Assembly: GCA_017301995.1 (NCBI GenBank)
Contig: JAFLEH010000025.1
Location: forward strand, 53,981 to 117,980
From: Verrucomicrobiota bacterium
GTDB taxonomy: Bacteria; Verrucomicrobiota; Verrucomicrobiia; Verrucomicrobiales; Akkermansiaceae
Direction: 5' to 3'
Length of the DNA: 64,000 bases
Shown: positions 63,355 through 64,000 of the stretch, one piece after another
Layout: the number at the start of each line of letters is the position of its first letter
Numbering within the stretch: position 1 is the stretch's first letter
The notes under the pieces: generated by a model
Database searches by the model: none
Told to the model about the DNA's origin: nothing
What the model saw: only the letters and a program-made list of their open reading frames with translations
Translations under genes and position numbers: made by a program

Positions 63355-63849
63355 ATGAGCTACAATCTGGACATAATGAAGCTGCGTGATTTCACCAGCA
63401 AGACATTCCCTGTAGCACTCGATGACGCGCCACATGGATTCGTGGCGGTGCCGTGGTTGAAATTGCGCGCGTTCCTGAAAGAAAACGGCGCCCGAGAGGG
63501 TTTCGATGAGCATCATCTGCTCGTTGATTTCGAGAACTTTGGCTGCTTGGAGATTTGTGGTGTCCGAGACCCAAGCGGAGAATCAGAGGATTTCGTTCTT
63601 ATTGGCTTCGACGTTCATACCTACTGGACGCATGTCCTTGAGATCTACAAAAAGGCGCTTGAATTCGATCCCTTGCTGGTGCTCTTCGATCCACAACAAG
63701 AGACATACCATAATGCGAGCACATTTGAATCGCTTGCGATCATCCACCGCGAATCCCAAATGAATAAGGACGACGTCGAACAAGTTGTGCCTCCTAACGG
63801 GCCTAAGCCATCCAATCTCATCCAGTTTCCCATCCAATCGCTCCCGTAG
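63355..63849 (+). CDS. Cassette-encoded soluble protein, unknown function
   Basis: 164 residues from ATG 63355, 6 bp after the attC core. Soluble alpha/beta protein (APHGFVAVPWLKLRAFLKEN, HLLVDFENFGCLEICGVRDP, TYWTHVLEIYKKALEFDPLL, VLFDPQQETYHNASTFESLA). Not recognised. The C-terminal ~25 residues (DVEQVVPPNGPKPS...) fall in the next attC. Composition near 50 percent GC, unlike core genes. Confidence 0.68.
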   Translation: MSYNLDIMKLRDFTSKTFPVALDDAPHGFVAVPWLKLRAFLKENGAREGFDEHHLLVDFENFGCLEICGVRDPSGESEDFVLIGFDVHTYWTHVLEIYKKALEFDPLLVLFDPQQETYHNASTFESLAIIHRESQMNKDDVEQVVPPNGPKPSNLIQFPIQSLP

Positions 63850-63868
63850 GAGCACTCTATCGTTCGGC
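63775..63868 (+). other. attC recombination site 4
   Basis: Left box GTCGAAC (63775-63781), stem GTGCCTCCTAACGG (63787-63800), right stem CCGTAGGAGCAC (63844-63855), right core GTTCGGC (63862-63868). The left arm has two extra bases (C and A) relative to the complement of the right arm. Confidence 0.88.
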
Positions 63869-63877
63869 AGAAAAGAC

Positions 63878-64000
63878 ATGCCAATCCAATACGAACATAG
63901 CCGTGCGATAAGCCGAGATGAATTCACGGGTTTGCTTGGGCGGTCGACACTCGCGGAGAGACGACCGGTCGACGATGCACCGTGCATCGAAGGAATGCTA
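63878..64000 (+). CDS. GNAT-family N-acetyltransferase, 5' part only
   Basis: First 41 codons from ATG 63878, 9 bp after the attC core, open at the window end. MPIQYEHSRAISRDEFTGLL and GRSTLAERRPVDDAPCIEGM match the N-terminal helix and the SLAERRPVDD motif of a GNAT acetyltransferase subgroup very common in integron cassettes. Acetyl-CoA-dependent acetylation of an amine substrate is expected; the catalytic core lies outside the window. Confidence 0.75.
   Translation, partial: MPIQYEHSRAISRDEFTGLLGRSTLAERRPVDDAPCIEGML

Overview
The window is about 64 kb of high-GC DNA that most resembles a member of the Verrucomicrobiota (Verrucomicrobiales/Luteolibacter-like). This rests on giant autotransporter-associated beta-strand repeat proteins, a PEP-CTERM tail, an ECF sigma/FecR pair, several GH43 glycosidases, an ExbBD cluster with a squalene-cyclase-fold protein, and weak Shine-Dalgarno sequences. 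Species cannot be named from sequence alone.

Region by region. 1-10.4 kb (minus): ECF sigma factor, FecR-type anti-sigma factor and three secreted beta-helical repeat proteins, one with a PEP-CTERM anchor, in one apparent operon. 10.6-15 kb: an IF-1-like gene, a MITE-like element whose end supplies the stop codon of a cytoplasmic GH43-like gene, a small membrane protein, tRNA-Val(TAC), and an ISL3-family transposase inside nested inverted repeats. 14.9-19.2 kb (minus): a MacAB-like exporter (adaptor, ATPase, two FtsX permeases). 19.2-25.9 kb: a DEDDh exonuclease ending in a dispersed palindrome, a secreted GH-A glycosidase, FtsH with what looks like a duplicated periplasmic domain, and a secreted hypothetical. 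25.9-32.4 kb: accessory DNA, described below. 32.5-43.2 kb: an OmpA-family protein, an adenylate/guanylate cyclase fused to T6SS-like sheath domains (TssB and TssC), an ACT protein, an ankyrin protein, a GYF/RDD membrane protein, a cysteine desulfurase and two secreted GH43 enzymes. 43.4-50.7 kb (plus): two TPR proteins, ExbB, two ExbD and a TonB-like membrane-anchored prenyltransferase/squalene-oxidase-repeat protein. 50.6-56.3 kb (minus): BirA, a biotin carboxyltransferase, a small gamma-like subunit, an OadB-type sodium-pumping decarboxylase beta subunit and an NhaD antiporter, forming a sodium/biotin module. 56.9-61.3 kb (minus): NERD protein, GIY-YIG-like protein and an MmeI-type restriction-modification enzyme.

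The accessory DNA is the main new structure. At 61.7-64.0 kb (plus, running off the window) and at 26.3-32.1 kb (minus, in three short blocks) small unrelated genes are separated by imperfect palindromes with the hallmarks of integron attC sites: outer GGCAGAAC/GTTCTGCC-type boxes and stems of 11-18 bp that differ by one or two extra bases on one side. The start codon follows a few bases after the right-hand GTTC core. No integron integrase is visible. Each of the three minus-strand blocks starts at a copy of the same ~220-250 bp sequence, with homology ending at the GTTC core as an attI|cassette junction would. Some cassette genes read into their attC, which gives unrelated proteins a shared C-terminal tail.

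The other notable item is the 665-residue protein at 33992-35989, which joins a complete-looking class III nucleotide cyclase to both contractile-sheath subunit domains with no other secretion-system gene nearby.
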